Shown: positions 6,521 through 6,553 of the stretch, in pieces
How the letters are laid out: the number at the start of each line of letters is the position of its first letter
Position numbering within the stretch: position 1 is the stretch's first letter
Assembly: GCA_038232255.1 (NCBI GenBank)
Contig: JBBSIF010000134.1
Coordinates: 1-6,553 of the forward strand
DNA from: JAWWPG01 sp038232255
Lineage (GTDB): Bacteria; Actinomycetota; Actinomycetes; Propionibacteriales; Nocardioidaceae
DNA length: 6,553 nt
Direction of reading: 5' to 3'
Position numbers and translations under genes: made by a program
The notes under the pieces: generated by a model
What the model was told of the DNA's origin: nothing
What the model saw: only the letters and a program-made list of their open reading frames with translations
Database searches by the model: none

Positions 6521-6553
6521 TCGGGGCGGGGAGACTCGAACTCCCGATCTCCT
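6521..6553 (-). tRNA. tRNA, 3' part only, probably tRNA-Pro (continues past right edge)
   Basis: Read on the minus strand: variable loop AGATC (6550-6546), T-arm GGGAG-TTCGAGT-CTCCC (6545-6529) with a perfect 5-bp stem, 3' acceptor strand CGCCCCG (6528-6522) and discriminator A (6521). The T-loop has the canonical TTC-A pattern. The acceptor implies a 5' strand CGGGGCG, hence a C1-G72 pair with A73, which in bacteria is the hallmark of tRNA-Pro. The anticodon is outside the window, so the identity is inferred. CCA is not encoded: the bases after A73 are CCGC. Confidence 0.85.

Overview
The window is GC-rich DNA with the gene order, codon use and start-codon habits of a high-GC actinobacterium. 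ClpX begins with the actinobacterial ARIGDGGDLLKCSFCGKSQ block, there are two clpP genes in tandem, and ValRS is of the 'WDDNGL' type found in many actinobacteria. A Nocardioides-like or related Propionibacteriales source is a reasonable guess, but the sequence does not prove it.

Reading down the minus strand, which is the direction of most genes, the layout is: the 3' part of a tRNA, probably tRNA-Pro (6521-6553); trigger factor tig (5130-6458); clpP1 (4397-5035); clpP2 (3728-4354); clpX (2325-3596); and, after a plus-strand gene, the first ~350 codons of valS (1-1052, running off the left edge). This is the familiar actinobacterial tig-clpP1-clpP2-clpX-valS neighbourhood. It combines the ribosome-bound chaperone (trigger factor) with the heteromeric ClpP1P2 protease and its ClpX unfoldase. 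A ClgR-like box and a -10 element lie in the tig-clpP1 gap, so clpP1P2 probably has its own stress-responsive promoter. All five of these genes appear to start with GTG or TTG.

Between clpX and valS sits a plus-strand gene (1271-2191) for a 306-residue protein. It has an AbiEi-like winged-helix N-terminus and a DUF559 / Vsr-like PD-(D/E)XK nuclease C-terminus with an apparently intact active site. No toxin partner lies beside it.

The main discovery candidate is that this gene is bracketed by two related imperfect palindromes of exactly 63 bp (1121-1183 and 2246-2308). Their outermost 14 bp form near-perfect terminal inverted repeats (13/14). One copy lies in a divergent promoter region and the other between convergent genes, so a shared role as ordinary terminators does not explain both. 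A small nuclease-encoding mobile unit of about 1.19 kb, or a nuclease gene living among dispersed palindromic repeats, is the working hypothesis.

Gaps: 1053-1270 holds the putative valS promoter and palindrome A; 2192-2324 holds palindrome B; 3597-3727 holds a weak clpX promoter candidate; 5036-5129 holds the ClgR-like box and clpP1 promoter; 6459-6520 holds a hairpin and the tig ribosome binding site.
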